From assembly GCA_031267485.1 (NCBI GenBank), contig JAIRYY010000299.1, forward strand, positions 1 through 7,496: DNA of 7,496 bases, in the 5' to 3' direction. Positions 7,077-7,496 of the stretch are shown here, piece by piece (the stretch's first letter is position 1; each line of letters begins with the position of its first letter). A program made the translations under genes and the position numbers. The stretch comes from Tannerella sp. Lineage in GTDB: Bacteria; Bacteroidota; Bacteroidia; Bacteroidales; Tannerellaceae. A model generated the notes under the pieces. It was not told the origin of the DNA, made no database searches, and was given only the letters and a program-made list of their open reading frames with translations.

Positions 7077-7496
7077 ATGTCGCACACACGGAATCGGGCT
7101 AATGGACATTCCGGGATTATCTGTCTGCTTGCAGCGATATTCTCCGCATCGTGCGGGCATGAGGCCGGGAACGGCACGGACGAAATCACCGTCGCCTGCT
7201 ATTACTTCCCGGACTATCACACGAGAGACACGACCGACCTGCCCATCAGCCGCCAGCATTTCGACAACTGGTCGGAATGGGAACTCGTAAAGAACGCAAA
7301 GCCGCGTTTCGAGGGGCATGACCAACCCAAGATACCGCTTTGGGGCTACACCGACGAGAAGGACCCGGAAGTGATGGAACAAAAAATAAGCGCCGCCGCT
7401 GCTCACGGCATCGACGTCTTTATTTTCGACTGGTACACTTACGAAGGAAAACCTTTCCTGAACCGCTGTCTGGACGAAGGCTTCCTGAAAGCCGCC
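7077..7496 (+). CDS. GH99-like/WbsX-like lipoprotein, N-terminal part
   Basis: The visible 140 residues begin a carbohydrate-active protein with a GH99-like (WbsX-type) TIM-barrel domain; the gene continues beyond the right edge. From the ATG at 7077 there is a basic n-region (MSHTRNRANGHS), a hydrophobic core (GIICLLAAIFSA) and Cys26, giving a plausible though not ideal lipobox (SASC). The domain starts with ITVACYYFPDYH and continues through NWSEWELVKNAKPRFEGH, PKIPLWGYTDE, MEQKISAAAAHGIDVFIFDWY and FLNRCLDEGFLKA, blocks I recall from this family in Bacteroidetes PULs. True GH99 enzymes are endo-alpha-mannanases, but the activity of WbsX-like members is less certain. The frame is also open upstream to an ATG at 6888 with an A-rich leader (in-frame TAA at 6870), which would add 63 residues encoded mostly by the 23-bp repeats and bury the signal peptide. 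I prefer 7077 because a signal peptide should be N-terminal. Confidence 0.82.
   Translation, partial: MSHTRNRANGHSGIICLLAAIFSASCGHEAGNGTDEITVACYYFPDYHTRDTTDLPISRQHFDNWSEWELVKNAKPRFEGHDQPKIPLWGYTDEKDPEVMEQKISAAAAHGIDVFIFDWYTYEGKPFLNRCLDEGFLKAA

Noticed and set aside
6909..7118. Similarity between IIPKCLLAA before the array and IICLLAA after it, as a possible duplicated signal peptide
   Set aside because: The matching residues use different codons and such hydrophobic strings recur by chance. The TATTGGC flanks explain the junction better.
6860..7406. Minus-strand frames with repeated peptides such as SERTKALCPSEQRRFV
   Set aside because: They arise from the stop-free 23-bp repeat read in successive frames and lack a credible gene start or domain. 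The repeat itself is annotated instead.

Overview
The window comes from a member of the Bacteroidetes, most likely Bacteroidales. The evidence is a SusC/SusD outer-membrane glycan-uptake pair, a FecR-type anti-sigma factor with the C-terminal DUF4974-like extension found in this phylum, A-rich leaders in place of Shine-Dalgarno sites, and a TTTG/TAnnTTTG-type promoter. It is part of a polysaccharide utilization locus (PUL) controlled by an ECF-sigma/anti-sigma relay.

Layout, left to right. Positions 1-164 (minus strand) hold the N-terminal half of a HigB-like (RelE/ParE superfamily) toxin gene that runs off the left edge and is broken by one extra base in a six-G run. Positions 165-328 are an intergenic region with a good Bacteroides-type promoter pointing at the toxin gene. 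FecR follows (329-1315, plus). A 137-bp gap contains a terminator-like hairpin and a second small hairpin, and is followed by a SusC-family TonB-dependent transporter with an N-terminal STN signalling domain (1453-4860). A SusD-family lipoprotein lies 21 bp downstream (4882-6699). A strong terminator-like hairpin (6746-6801) follows. The last gene, running off the right edge, encodes a lipoprotein with a GH99-like/WbsX-like domain.

How the genes work together: SusD and SusC bind and import an oligosaccharide across the outer membrane. The SusC STN domain is expected to signal loading to the periplasmic part of FecR, which would release a partner ECF sigma factor to raise susCD transcription. 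No sigma gene is visible next to fecR; the toxin gene lies where one would usually be found. The GH99-like lipoprotein is the likely carbohydrate-active enzyme of the locus.

The most unusual structure is at 6938-7070. Six copies of a 23-bp hairpin-forming repeat sit in the 5' end of the GH99-like gene. The repeat is free of stop codons in all six frames, its copy-to-copy variation avoids the main hairpin arms, and it is flanked by a TATTGGC direct repeat. Removing one flank copy plus the array (151 bp) joins an upstream ATG in frame to the lipoprotein signal peptide, which suggests insertion of a small mobile or expanding element into the start of the gene.
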